In this document: positions 23,605-34,683 of the stretch, piece by piece
Position numbering within the stretch: position 1 is the stretch's first letter
How the letters are laid out: every line of letters starts with the position of its first letter
NCBI RefSeq assembly: GCF_000226095.1
Contig: NC_016475.1
Span: 2,790,001-2,854,000 of the forward strand
Origin: Thermothelomyces thermophilus ATCC 42464
Taxonomy: Eukaryota > Ascomycota > Sordariomycetes > Sordariales > Chaetomiaceae
Length of the DNA stretch: 64,000 bases
Reading direction: 5' to 3'
Position numbers and translations under genes: made by a program
Notes under the pieces: generated by a model
Databases searched by the model: none
Told to the model about the DNA's origin: nothing
The model's input: the letters and a program-made list of their open reading frames with translations, nothing else

Positions 23605-25608
23605 TCACAGGCGGACCAGACTGACGTGGAGAATGCCGTCGGCCTTGCCCAACTCTCCGAGCAGCTCCTCGGTGATGTCCCCCGCAACGCCCAGGATCAT
23701 GAGCGCCTCCCTCGCAGCACGGCTCTCGGAGTCGACGAGCCGGTCAACCACAGGAGGAGCTGCGGCGGCGGCGGCCTTGTCAGTCCCGCTCTCCAGCGCA
23801 GCAACCTGCATGAAGTTGATGTTGACGCCATGCTTGCCCAGCACCATGCCGACATTGCCGATCTTGCCCGGCTCGTCGTAGTTGTGCAGCACGAGCAACG
23901 TCCCCTCGGGCACAAAGTTGGCCCGGAAGCGGTCGAGCTTGGAGATGAAGATGGCGTTGCCGCTCACGTAGCCCTCAATCACCTGCTCGCCGCCCTCTTG
24001 GCCGGGCGCCAGGCTGCGCAGCGTCACGGCGCTCGCGTACACCGGCGGCACGGTGCCGCCGTCCCGCACGTGTTTCTCGTCAATGGCGATGCCGCGCTCG
24101 CGGGCGACGAGCGTTGCGTTGACAATGTTGACATCCCGCCCGCCGAGGTCGCTGATGGAGCTCACCAGTCCCTTGACCAGGGCGGCGAACAGCGGGCGAG
24201 TGTTGTTCATGCCGGCCAGCTCGCCGTGGTACACAAGCTCGAAGCGGCGGCCGCCGACCATGCCGCCACGTTCGGCAAAGTGCTGCGTGTACAGGCTGCC
24301 CATGCGCTCGACTCTGTCCCGCCGGGGATTCTGTCAGTGCCGGAATTTGACGAGGGTAAGCAAAAAAAAAAAAAAAAAAGAAGAAGAAGAAGAAGAGACA
24401 AAAAGGGGGATATAGTTAAGCGTTAGCGAGACACGTACAGTCGAACAAAAGGCTGCAGTCGGCGATACTCTTCCGGTAGGATCAAGGGTGCATTCACCGC
24501 CGCTGTCGGTAGCCCCCCTTTAAGGATCTCTACCACCTGGGTGCACACGTCGATCGAGACATTCTCCTGCGCCTCGACCGTGCTCGCTCCGAGATGGGGC
24601 GTGCTCACGACCTTGGGATGCGCAGCCAGCTTCGCGGCGACCGAACCCTCGACCGGCGGCTCCGAAGTGAACACGTCCAGCCCGGCACCCGCGATCCAGC
24701 CCTCGTCCAGGGCCCTGAGGAGCGCCTCCTCGTTGTACACGCCTCCTCTCTCCACGTTCAGCACCCGCGCCGTCTTCTTCATCGACCGCAGCTCCTTCTC
24801 CCCGAGCAGGTTTGCCGTGCTCACCAGCAGCGGCGTATGCACCGTCAAGAAGTCCTGCTCCCTCCCGAGTCAGCCAGCCATTCAATGTTTTGTCAGGGGG
24901 TGGGATGGGAGGAAAGAAGAAGAGGGGAAAAAAAAGAACAGGAGGTGTGAAACCTACCACCTCAGGCAGCAGCACGCCCAGCTCGTCCCTCAGTTCGACG
25001 CCGGCCTGGCCGGCGACCTCCTTGCTCGCGTACGGGTCGAAGACGAGGACGCGCATGCCGAGGCCCTTGGCCATGCGGGCGACCTTCATGCCGACCTTGC
25101 CGAGGCCGACGACGCCGAGGGTCTTGCGGGCGATCTCGACGCCGACGAGGCGTCCGCGCTCCCAGCGGCCGGCCTTCATGCCCGCGTCGGCGCGGCAGAC
25201 GTTGCGCGCGCACGCCAGCAGCAGCGCGATCGTGTGCTCGGCCGCCGCCACCACGTTGCCGCTCGGGCTGTTGACCACCACGACGCCCCGCGCCGTCGCC
25301 GCGTCGACGTCGATGTTGTCCACGCCCACCCCGGCCCGCGCCACCACCCGCAGCCGCCGCCCCGCCGCCGCCAGTACCCCCGCCGTCACCTTGGTCTCGG
25401 ACCGGACGATCAGCGCGTCGTAGGCCGGGATCTGCGCCAGCAGCGCTTCCGGGCTCGGGGGCGGCGGAGGCGTGTCCACCTTGAAGCCGCTCGAGCGGAG
25501 GAGGGCGAGACCCTCGGGGGAGAGCCTCTCCGGCACGAGGATCCGGGGGACGGGGTCCGGCACTGAAATCGGCGAGGGAGGCGTGGGCAGGAGGGCCGAG
25601 GGAGCCAT
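23605..25608 (-). CDS. D-3-phosphoglycerate dehydrogenase, long form with ACT domain
   Basis: Oxidises 3-phosphoglycerate to 3-phosphohydroxypyruvate with NAD+, the first step of serine synthesis in the cytosol. Three exons (25608-24958, 24854-24439, 24313-23605) with introns of 103 and 125 bp give 591 aa. Joins restore PEV-DFLTVHTPL and FVRL-VERMGSLYTQHF. The substrate-binding part has IVRSETKVT and the catalytic-Arg motif ARAGVGVDNID. The Rossmann motif is VVGLGKVGMKVA. The catalytic His motif TPHLGAST lies in exon 2. A regulatory region after exon 2 ends in an ACT domain (LLVLHNYDEPGKIGNVGMVLG), usual for serine feedback. Length fits the long form with an extra allosteric domain rather than the roughly 470-aa yeast Ser3 type. 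The ATG at 25608 is preferred because upstream codons give only low-complexity Pro/Phe sequence. Confidence 0.95.
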
Positions 25609-26523
25609 GTCTCTTTGCTGGCAAGCGAATTGGTCTATGGTGTTGTGGTGGTGAGGATGCTCTTGTTGCCTTGGGTTGTGCTTACTGAAGAGTGTGGTGT
25701 GTGGATTCCCGGTGTTTTGGGGGGGGGGGGGGAAAGGGGGGAAGGGGAAGGGGGGGGCATCTCTGGGGAAGGTAAAGATGAAGGAGCTGCTTATAAGCGC
25801 AGAAGTCAGGCCTCCTGAGGTCCTCATCCCCCGAATTCTGTGATCGATCTGCCGTCTGTAGTTCAGGCAACACAACAGCTGCAGCAAACCCAGAATGTCG
25901 AACGACATTGTCGTGACCTAGCTGAACTTCGTGGCCGTGCTACCAGATTGGGGTGTCTCGGAAGGGGGGCCTTGAAGCGGGGTGGAGGTATTGTTCTTTG
26001 ACTTGGGCCCTGCGACAAACAGAGTATCCATAGGGAACGATTCTTCCGACCGGCATCACCCTCACATCTCGACCCCGTCCTCATCCCGTCCCGGTTCGTG
26101 GCCAGTGTTTGCATTATCCACCAGCATCTGTCATCGTTTTCCGAGGAGTGGCTGAGACGGGTTGCATGCATTGGCGGACCTATGCCGAAGCTCTATTGAA
26201 CGCCTGGCTGCAGTTGAAACAACCCCTAATTACCACGTCGACCCCTCATCCCCCACGTTTGGCTAATGCGGGCAATCTGCAGCTGCTGTCAACCCAAGGC
26301 AATTGACGAACCATGCTTGTCCGGTGATGCAACTTCTTGGTTGGTGGAGAGGCTGCCGGTGAAGAGACTCTCCTCACATTTAGCATCGTCACCACCGCTG
26401 CAGTGCAGTGTGCTCGTGCTTATCTCATGGCGTGGGGAACATGGCGCGTGACCGGTTCACCTTTTGGCATTGTAATATCAGACCAGCACTACATTACGCG
26501 GCGGTCATGCATACCCGAGACCA
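25609..26523. other. intergenic: promoter of phosphoglycerate dehydrogenase and 3' flank of glyoxalase I
   Basis: About 915 bp without a gene. The part next to 25608 is purine-rich on the plus strand (runs of G at 25719-25745), i.e. a pyrimidine-rich leader for the minus-strand gene. The rest is mixed sequence with no frame showing family motifs. Confidence 0.6.
25789..25798 (-). promoter_or_regulatory. possible TATA-type element upstream of phosphoglycerate dehydrogenase
   Basis: The palindromic GCTTATAAGC lies about 180 bp before the start codon at 25608, between a 14-base G run (25719-25732) and unrelated sequence. The spacing allows a normal leader. No general amino-acid-control site (TGACTCA) was seen nearby. 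This is inference from sequence alone. Confidence 0.3.
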
Positions 26524-27786
26524 TCAGAAGTTGGGCTTGCCCGTAAACCGCTCGTTCTGGACAATTTCAACCCAGTATCCATCTGGATCCAGGACAAAGG
26601 CAACGTTCTTCATGCGGCCGTCCGTCAGCCTCTTCTTCCAGTTGACGTTGAGAGACTCGAGCCGGGCGCAGGCCGCCTCGAGGTTGTCGACCGAGATGCC
26701 TAGGCGGGTTAGCGTCCCTTATCCTCGAACCACACCCCCGGCTGCATGAGACTCACAAATGTGCCCGAAGCCCTGAGGCTGGCTGTTGCCATCGTGGTAT
26801 TTGAAGTTCTCGTCCTTCTCGGTGCCGTAGTTCCAGGTCAGCTCGAGCAGGCCCTCGCGGTCAGCCGTGCTCTGGCCCTCGGCCGGCACTCCCTTCTCTC
26901 CCGGGTAGCCCAGGAAATAGAGGTTGAAGCCCGCCGCGGGGGCCTCGTGCGTCCGGAACAGGGACATGCCCAGAACCTCCTGGTAGAACTTGAGCGACTT
27001 CTCTGCGTCCTTGACGCGGATCATGGTATGGTTCTGCCAGTACGGGTCAGTCAGCCATCAGGCCTCTAGCTAACCCACAATCAAACCAAAATCACAAGCA
27101 GAAAACAACCCACCATCCGATACGTCTCGACATCCGTCTCCTTCACGTTCTCCGTCTCCTGGAGCGGCTTCTGCCCGATGATCTCGACCCAATACCCGTC
27201 CGGGTCCAGCGCGAAGGCGATGTGGCGCATGCGCCCGTCGGTCAGCTTCTTCTGGAACTTGTAGCCGGCCTCTTCGATCCGCTTGCAGGCGGCCTGAATG
27301 TTGTCGACGCTGATGCACGTGTGGCCGAACCCGCGGTGCGGCTCCACGTTGCCGTTGTTGACCTTGTACTCGGGGTCGTTCTCGGTGCCGTAGTTGTGCG
27401 TGAGCTCGATCAGACCCTCGCGATCCCACACATTGTTGCCACCCGACACCGCCTTGGGCGAGTCGTAGCCCAGGAAATACAGGTCGAACTTGGCTTCGGG
27501 GAACTCGAGCTTCTTGATCAGGGACATGCCCAAAAAGGAGTAGAACCTGACTGGCTCTTGTGAGTCTACTGTTTGTTTGTGATAGACAAAACGAGTCAAC
27601 ACGCACCTGACTCCTTAGGGTCCTTGACCCTGATCCTGTTCGACGTTAGCATCACTTCTCATATGAATGGAACTGGAGAAATCATCAAAGAAAGAAAAAG
27701 AGGAGGAGGAGAAGGACGGTTCCTGTAAGAATAGCATACATGGAGTGGTTGAACTTGTAGTTCTTTGTGTCTGTCGTCGACGCCAT
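26524..27786 (-). CDS. GLO1: lactoylglutathione lyase (glyoxalase I), two-domain type
   Basis: Converts the hemithioacetal of methylglyoxal and glutathione to S-D-lactoylglutathione, detoxifying a glycolytic by-product in the cytosol. Five exons (27786-27740, 27635-27607, 27550-27114, 27033-26757, 26699-26524) give 321 aa, close to the 326 aa of yeast Glo1. Two tandem glyoxalase domains are visible. Domain 1 starts NHSMIRVKDP (residue 13), domain 2 NHTMIRVKDA (residue 172). Each contains NYGTE, GFGH and ALDPDGYWVEI or VLDPDGYWVEI motifs. The His in NHxM, Glu of ELTxNYGTE, His of GFGH and Glu of YWVEI occupy the metal-ligand positions of the family. Exon 2 is only 29 bp. The first splice splits the ATG codon of M16. 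All joins restore family sequence. Confidence 0.95.
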
Positions 27787-28613
27787 GGTTGCAAAAGGTC
27801 GCCAGATCCCTGTTGCGTTTGAGTTAGTGACCTTTGGTCTCCTTGTTTGGGTGTTAGTACTCGAGTAGTTATATCTCAAGGTCTCACGTTGGTTGAGGTT
27901 GGAAGTAGGTTTCCTCTGTACGGATGTCAAGAGAACCCCGAGTCTCTGGGATGCACGCAGCGGGTAGTTCATGTGGCGCTTTGTAATCAGAAGACGGAAA
28001 TGCTTTCGCTGGTCGACAGAGGTGAGGTGGGGGAACCGAAGCTCGGGGATCCAGCTCAGAGCTTCTCCCAATAAGTTACCCCACTGCACAAAGCACAATG
28101 CTTGTTTCTTGCGTCTAGCGGCTGACGTCAATGTGGAAATCTTCACTAGTAAAATCGGTAGATAAGGTAAGGTGACCAGCCCCCACCATTTTCGAGCACA
28201 CTCCAGGAATAGGTAATGCCCGTGTAGGAGTTGTTAGGGAAACAAAGTCCGGCCATTTTGATCTTCTAGTTTTCTACCAACGTAATATGCACAACCTCCT
28301 GGAACTGACTGGAACATCGAGGGTAGCAATGCATAGCATAGCAAAACAGCGCCGACCACCAATCGAGTCAAGTTCGACTGGGTGCTAGTAAGTATGTACT
28401 GTACATATGTGCCGAGTTAACAGTATACTATTTGGTGTCGGTAAACAGAGTAGCCGATCTTGACAAACGCTGGCTTTCCGCAACCCATCCTTTTCCATGT
28501 CCAGGAACGAACCTCTTAAACAATGTAATGCTAACAGTACCGTACAACTGCAATGCTTGCTTTCCCGCAGCGCCCCCTTACGCGGTCGATAACAACCCAG
28601 GCAGCTTCTCGAC
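27787..28613. other. intergenic: glyoxalase I promoter and 3' flank of the MAM3-like gene
   Basis: About 830 bp. No frame longer than about 100 codons carries recognisable motifs, and I see no RNA gene or repeat. It should contain the promoter and leader of glyoxalase I and the 3' end of the MAM3-like transcript. Confidence 0.6.
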
Positions 28614-31252
28614 CTAGGACTTTCCGCCTTTGCGCTTCTTCCGCCTGTTTTTCTTCTTTGTTCCCGCACCATCACCACTCACACTCGAGGGGCCCACCTG
28701 ACCCTCTTCAGACGTGCCCTTTGCGGCAGCCTCGGCATCCGACGCGGGCGCGTCTTCATCACCCGGATCGGGTGATAGGAGGCCCACCTCTTCTTCCTCT
28801 TGTCTTCCAGCGGCCGAACTTGGTTGGACTGTCCCTTCTTCCTTCCCGTCCTCGGTTTCCTTATCTTTTCTACTTTCCTTGCCGTTTTCCCTGTCCCTTC
28901 CAAATATGCCAAACGTAGTACGGCCGAGTAGCCTTGACTGCTCAGGCGACGAGGCCGTCGGTGTGCTCGACTCTTCCTCTTCGTTGGAACTAGTGGTCTC
29001 AAGCACAACCTTCCGCAGACCCCGAGACTCGATGATGTTCTCAGTGATGCTACCGCTGCGAACATGGTGCCGATGCGGCACGAGCGTGTTGTCCGTTCTC
29101 AGGCTACTGGCGCTGGTAGCGCTTTCCCTGCTGGAGCTAGGGCACAGCTCTTGCTTTGATTGTGGCGATTGCTGTTGTGATAGTCGTGCGGGGCCCCCGG
29201 CTTCTTCGTCTGATGTTCTGTCGCTGTGACCGAGACGAGCTGAGGTCTGCGTAGACTTGTCCGCTTGGTCCTCTGACTCAAGTCGCAACATGGATATCCC
29301 GTCCGTCTGCGGTGCGAGTTGAAATGTGATGCCCGGGCTGATGGAGCCGTAAGTTTGCCTCAGCGCCTGAACGCCGTCCTTGCCCGGTATCTGGGGCTTG
29401 AGAAGGTTTGTCGTTTCGTCATGTTCCTCATCCGGCGTCCCCCCTGCTGCGGCCTCGGCCGTCGAGGCTGAGCGTGGATTGGAGGAATGGCTACCGCTGC
29501 CTGGCTTTATTTTTACAGTAGTTGATCGCGTCTTGTTGGGGTTGGTTGCCGGGTTTGACGGGCCTAGATGTTTGAGATGCTGTTTGATCTCTTGGAAGTT
29601 GGCCCGCACGGGGACCGTGGTTCTGATGAGCTGGCCATCAAGGCCAGCAGAGCTCCTCCGCATCATCAGTGTTGCCGTTTTCGGACTGCTGGATAACATG
29701 GGCGAATTAGTACTCGTCGTGCCGGCCGTCTGCGTCGCCTGCTGAGCGTCAAGAAGCGCGCTATCGCTGTCACCCTTCAGGCCACCACCAGCATCGCTGG
29801 TACCTTTTCCGCCGGGGTCTCCCGAGAGCCGCCTTTGGATCCTCACTTTCGGAGCCGGGGCAAGTCGGCGAATAGCTTTGTGGACATCGATATAGACATC
29901 CGACTCGTCGATGATTTCCCTGGGGCAAATCAGCACACGAAATCGTCGGCTAAGGGGCTGGGCGGGAACATACTCTCCAATCAACTCTTCGATCACATCC
30001 TCCAACGTAACTACGCCAAGCGCACCGTGGTCCTCTCCTGGATTGGTAGAAACGAGGACCATGTGGGACTTGCCCTCCTGGAAGAAGTTGACAATGTCCA
30101 AGCAGCTTGTCTCTGGGCGCGTTTCGGGAAGGGTGGCCAACGGAAAATCACGAACAGGCTTGCAGTCTTCAGGGTCGTATGTGATGAGAATCTTGACAAG
30201 AAGCATTCCGACGAAGTTGGTGGGGTTTCCGGTCTCGTGGATGGGAATGCGCGAGTAGCCCGCAGATAGGATCATGTCCATGGTGGGTTCATCCAGCACA
30301 GTATCCTCCGACATGACAAAGACGTCGTCCATCGGGGTCATCACGCTCGCAACCGGTTTCTCTTTCAAATCCAGGACCGCGCTGATGATGGTGACTTCGT
30401 CTTGGTTCAGGCGCTGAGAGACTTCGCCGAGGTTCTGGTGAAGTGTCACGAGCGTCTTCAACCCGCTTTTCTTGTAAACCGTACCACGGTCTTCTCCGAG
30501 GAGCCAGTCGAGGAGCTTCGCTGTCGGCCAGGCAATTGGCGCTAAGATGTACATCATGACAAGGACCGGTTTGGACATAGAGCCGCCGATCTGAAGACCG
30601 TATCGAACACATATTGACTGTGGAAGAACCTCGCCAAAGATCACTGACCGAGTAGGTGTCAAGACAGATACGGAGCAATGGCTCAGGTAGGCAACCACAT
30701 ACCGATCAGAAACGTGGAACCCACCACGGCAGCGATACCCCCGCCAAGGCAACGATCGAGGACCACCGGGAGCGTCTCGTTAACGATCACGTTGGCCAAG
30801 AGCAGTGTGACCAAAACCCAATGTTTCCCTTTCATCAGCAGATCATACACACGCTTCGCGTTCTTTTGTTGAGGTTCGTTCGGATCTCCGGCCATGACTC
30901 GGAGGTAGATGCCGTCCTGTCCCATCAGCCTGAGCAGGTCAGCCCGACTATCTTACTCATTTGGACGCCACTGTGAGGTATCTTACGCAATGGTTAACCC
31001 GGCGAAAGCTCCTCCAGAGAGTACAAGAACCGCAGAGGCCACATAGAGAACCCAGAGACTCGCGCCTTCTGCCTCGGGCTCGTCCACGCCACCGTGGCCT
31101 CGGATCCCGAGCGGCGCGGCATAGGCGGTCGATAAGGTCAATGAGAGGACACGGGCAAGCCCGACTGCGGCGGACCTCACGACAGGGAAGCCATTGGATT
31201 GATCCGATACCCTGCGCGCAGGTAGTATCGAGCTGGCCGGCATTGTCGTCAT
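28614..31252 (-). CDS. MAM3: MAM3-like DUF21/CNNM membrane protein with CBS pair
   Basis: Member of the CNNM/CorC-like family; yeast Mam3 sits in the vacuolar membrane and affects metal (Mn, Co, Zn, Mg) homeostasis. Exons 31252-30987, 30929-30703, 30643-29974 and 29919-28614 (introns 57, 59, 54 bp) give 822 aa. An N-terminal segment ([12 protein letters not shown]) may be a signal peptide. The DUF21 core has [36 protein letters not shown] and [17 protein letters not shown]. Two CBS motifs follow ([13 protein letters not shown].. and the region ending [16 protein letters not shown]), residues roughly 230-385. The last 430 residues are low complexity, Ser/Thr/Glu-rich, ending in a basic [14 protein letters not shown] tail. 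The third intron is 54 nt with no stop, so retention would add 18 aa in frame. An ATG at 31243 is an alternative start. Confidence 0.92.
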
Positions 31253-32436
31253 CACCAACCGCGGTGCGCCAGCACGTCACTGGGGAAAGTAGACTTCTGA
31301 AAGTGGCCAAAGACGACTGGATGCAGACTGCGCTTCCTGGGGCGCTGCTTAATTCCAAAAGGTAATCCGTACGTTGATATAGAAGGCCCGGCCGGAGTGG
31401 CGCTGAGAGCGATCGAGAAATACTTGTAGATCGGGGAGTCGCGGCGATAGGGTGTTGGTGGGGTTTAGCTCCAATGCCGATGGGAAATTGGGGGATATAA
31501 GTGGAGCAACACATACACTACCCCAAGTAGCAGCGTGGGAGTCAGCAGGGACATGCCAAGCCTTGTGTTCGCGCATCACAGCATGCGCATCTCAGCACGA
31601 AGTCCACCGAGTTATTGTCGAAGAGTACGGAAGAGGTAGGTAACACATACCTACCTACCTAGATAAGAGAATGAACGACAGAGTACACCATCATGGACGG
31701 TTTGATAGTGCTTTGGCGCAGGCCAAGACACAGGATCGCGTTTCATCCGCCTTCGGCTTTCCGACCAAATCTCTGAACTTGAACACATGACCAAAGGAAA
31801 GCGGCCGAGATCGATGTAATTATCGTGCGAATGCAATGTCTACCTAACGTTTGATATTCCACGTAGTTTCTTCCGGAGTAATATGCAACCTGACAGTATA
31901 GTGTTACTCTTGCTCTGCCCGGAGATACAGGATCCATTATTGGTGCTCAAGTTACCTTGAAGATGCAGGTGGCCACTCGATTCTGTTTACACGAGCTTGT
32001 AAGAGCTTGTAAGAACTTGGTGCGCATCGAACAATTCGCGGGTGAAGTACTTACCTTATCGTGTTAGGCAACTTACCTCCCCGGAACCATCAAGTAGTAT
32101 GTAACCCGTACATCACATCCCACTAGTAGTCAGTATAAGGATGCCTTCCGTACCCTAGTGTAGACTTCTTACGTATCTCCCTTTACATGGGTTCTCCAAA
32201 TTGCGTCATTCACCTCGGAGCATCCAAACGATCGATTCGGGGTTTGTGGTGCTGCGGGCCGAGTGGGCCCTTCTTTAAGTCTAAGGTGGTGTTTGCGTGC
32301 AGAGGTAGGGACCCTGTGGGGAGCCCAGGGAGGTCCTCGGGCCAAGCCCGTGCCTTCAGCTACCCATCGCCTCCGCGACGGTATTGGTGCTCTTCAACGC
32401 AACATCTGTAACACGACCCTTCCCGAATAAGCCGTG
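31253..32436. other. divergent promoter region between the MAM3-like gene and the 748-aa gene
   Basis: About 1.18 kb separate two oppositely transcribed start codons, so this is a shared upstream region. A copy of the GTACGGATTAC word (reverse orientation, 31362-31372) lies 110 bp before the MAM3-like ATG. Other contents are a short CCTA repeat (31648-31663) and a direct repeat GAGCTTGTAA (about 31,992-32,013). No gene is supported. Confidence 0.6.
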
Positions 32437-34683
32437 ATGGTTACCACTCGGCGCAGCGCACAGCAGCCATTATCAGAAGAGGACGAGATCAGCTCAGATG
32501 CCAGCTCGATACCGGCTGAAACGCCGCCTCGGCGACGTGCATCTACTATCGGAGCTCCCTCGACGCTGAGACCTTCGAGAGAGCCCGCGGCAAGCAACAC
32601 CGGCCCTGCCAAGCGAAAGCATTGTCCAGGTGCCACCACCGAAGGACCGCAACTAAAGCGCCAAAGATCGCCGTTCGATGTCCGAGACACGATTGAGGTA
32701 CAAGGCGAAGATGACGATGTTGATGCGGCCATCAAAGCCACGAGCTTGCGTCCCGCCTCTCGGATTGAGGTCTGTCTCCCAAGCGGCCGCTTGTCACGGG
32801 AAGGCAACAGAACCATTTCGGTGGGCGTCCCATCCGACGGTTCTATCGCCGACATCACCGGTCCCCGCCGCCTTCGTGCTCGGCGTCTAAAGCGGCAAGT
32901 ACAGTCCGTCGAGGTTTTCGGCGTGATCGATTCTTCACATCCGAGGAGGAAGAAACGTGGCGATGTCCTACCGACTGTTATCCGGGAGGAGCACGAGCCG
33001 GACAGCGACTCTTCTCGGGTCCAGCGAGGCCATGCTGCTAAAATGGTGCAAGAGGGGGTTCTTCGTGGCGCAGCCCCCCGGGGATCCAGAGGTAGCCGCG
33101 GACTGCAACCCTCCTCTCCGACAAAACCTCCGGCTGATATCTACGATATTCCATCGGACGGCGACTCGGACCAACCCAACCCTGCACCCGCCCGAGCCTC
33201 AAGGACAATCAACAACCGGCAGACTCAGAGGCGACGAAAGCCAACAGGGACGTCGCCACGCCGGCCACATTCTCCCATCCGAGATGTCAGGCTTTCTTCC
33301 ACCCGCGAAGAGAAACAATCGCAATCAGCCACTGTTACGGCATCCCGTCGTGAAGCTCACCGGACTGCTTCCGGACGTGGTTCAAATGCTGGACCGCCAC
33401 GCCTAGGCGAGGAGGTCCAGGATTCAGAGGACGAAATTGGACCAGAAGGAGGTCGGAGTACCGGTAGGGATGCGGAAGAGTCTGTGGATACGGGAGCAAC
33501 AGAAGAATCAGATGGTTCGGAGTCTGACGAAGCAACGAGGGGGCCAAGGTTGGAAGGGATCCAAGTGCGCCCTTACAGGGACAATGAGCCCACCATTCTC
33601 GCATACAGCGAACATCTCAGCAATATGTTGGAACTTATGGGTAGACGAGGCTGGACAGAAGCAGGCCGCAGGTGGATGAAACTGTGCTCCATCATGCCCG
33701 ACTCCGACGAAGACTCGCCTGCAAGGACAAGACTTGGAAGGCGAATTTTGAATGATCTCGGCCGCCTGAACGACGAGCTGGATGACATTCCGAACGCGTT
33801 GGATCTCGGTCAGCAATCTCAAGCCCTTGCCAGCAGACAACAGGCACTGAACGGAGCGATATCAAGCGTCGACAAGACAGTGCGGAAGATTGAAAGACGA
33901 GCGGGTCCGGCCCCTGATGGCCAGGGAAGCCAAAGTGGCTCGCGACTTTTCAGGCGGCTTGCTGATGACCTCACGAAGTGCGTCATTCCAATGCTTGTTC
34001 TCGTGCTGCGCACGGCTTTCGCCATCGGGGTAGACGAGCCCGACGCCGAGGCCACTGACTCAACCCCCCCGAGAGGCGCCTTCACGTGGACTACGGTGCA
34101 ATACCTGATGGTCATCTTGGCGTGGCTTTCCCGCCTCCGGAGACTGATATCTGGGAACCCTAGCCCGGCAGCTGAAGGGACCGAAACATTCTCCGCTCAG
34201 CAAAGAGCCGACCCCGACGACGCGAAGCAAAACCGCGAAAGATTTGGCGTGATTGTCAGGAAGTGGATACAACAGCTCCGGCACGAGGTAGACACCTACA
34301 ACCAACAAGCTGATCTCAGACTTGCCCGGCACCAGATGAAACAGCGGGATAGAAAGGTTCGGGAACAAAGACAGAGAGAGGAAGAGGTAGAGATGGCGGC
34401 CGCCAGGCTGCAGGAAGAGGCGTTCCGATTGTCGATGCAGCAGATGGCGAGCAAGCCTCGTCCCCTGGCTGAGAAGTTCTACAAGGCTACGGAACACTGG
34501 GGCCTTCCACCCGCCGGCAGCGGAGATACAAGTGGCGCTCGCAACCCGACTCCTTCCGCGCCTCGTTCTTCCAGCTCTTCAATGTTTCTCACCCCTGCGC
34601 CAGCGAGACAACAATCTGCCCTACCATCTCCCGTGTTGGGTGACCGCCCCTGGTCCGAGTGGGAGATAGATACCTTCCTTTAG
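32437..34683 (+). CDS. unrecognised 748-aa, mostly disordered, probably nuclear protein
   Basis: A single uninterrupted exon; I chose ATG 32,437 (MVTTRRSAQQ). The first 370 residues are polar, rich in Ser, Arg, Pro and Glu, with many short basic patches (PPRRRAS, RRLRARRLKR, HPRRKKRGD) suggesting nuclear import. From about 375 a helical region begins (YSEHLSNMLELMGRRGWTEAG.. and GRRILNDLGRLNDEL). Two hydrophobic segments (CVIPMLVLVLRTAFAIG and YLMVILAWLSRL) and an Arg/Glu/Gln coiled coil (about residues 625-680) follow. The protein ends with a Trp/acidic motif PWSEWEIDTFL. I recognise no family. Long open frame, GC-rich codon use and a structured C-terminal third support a real gene. Function is unknown. 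Confidence 0.8.
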   Translation: MVTTRRSAQQPLSEEDEISSDASSIPAETPPRRRASTIGAPSTLRPSREPAASNTGPAKRKHCPGATTEGPQLKRQRSPFDVRDTIEVQGEDDDVDAAIKATSLRPASRIEVCLPSGRLSREGNRTISVGVPSDGSIADITGPRRLRARRLKRQVQSVEVFGVIDSSHPRRKKRGDVLPTVIREEHEPDSDSSRVQRGHAAKMVQEGVLRGAAPRGSRGSRGLQPSSPTKPPADIYDIPSDGDSDQPNPAPARASRTINNRQTQRRRKPTGTSPRRPHSPIRDVRLSSTREEKQSQSATVTASRREAHRTASGRGSNAGPPRLGEEVQDSEDEIGPEGGRSTGRDAEESVDTGATEESDGSESDEATRGPRLEGIQVRPYRDNEPTILAYSEHLSNMLELMGRRGWTEAGRRWMKLCSIMPDSDEDSPARTRLGRRILNDLGRLNDELDDIPNALDLGQQSQALASRQQALNGAISSVDKTVRKIERRAGPAPDGQGSQSGSRLFRRLADDLTKCVIPMLVLVLRTAFAIGVDEPDAEATDSTPPRGAFTWTTVQYLMVILAWLSRLRRLISGNPSPAAEGTETFSAQQRADPDDAKQNRERFGVIVRKWIQQLRHEVDTYNQQADLRLARHQMKQRDRKVREQRQREEEVEMAAARLQEEAFRLSMQQMASKPRPLAEKFYKATEHWGLPPAGSGDTSGARNPTPSAPRSSSSSMFLTPAPARQQSALPSPVLGDRPWSEWEIDTFL

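Noticed and set aside
23369-23881. 170-codon plus-strand frame
   Set aside because: It begins with GTG, lacks motifs, and its second half is the shadow of the phosphoglycerate dehydrogenase ACT domain on the other strand.
24541-25566. 341-codon plus-strand frame antisense to phosphoglycerate dehydrogenase
   Set aside because: A typical GC-rich shadow frame, Ala/Arg/His-rich with no motif.
24520-25908. 462-codon minus-strand frame as the full phosphoglycerate dehydrogenase N-terminus
   Set aside because: The 5' extension is low-complexity upstream sequence, and the 3' part reads through the first intron into a wrong frame. The ATG at 25608 and two introns restore the family sequence.
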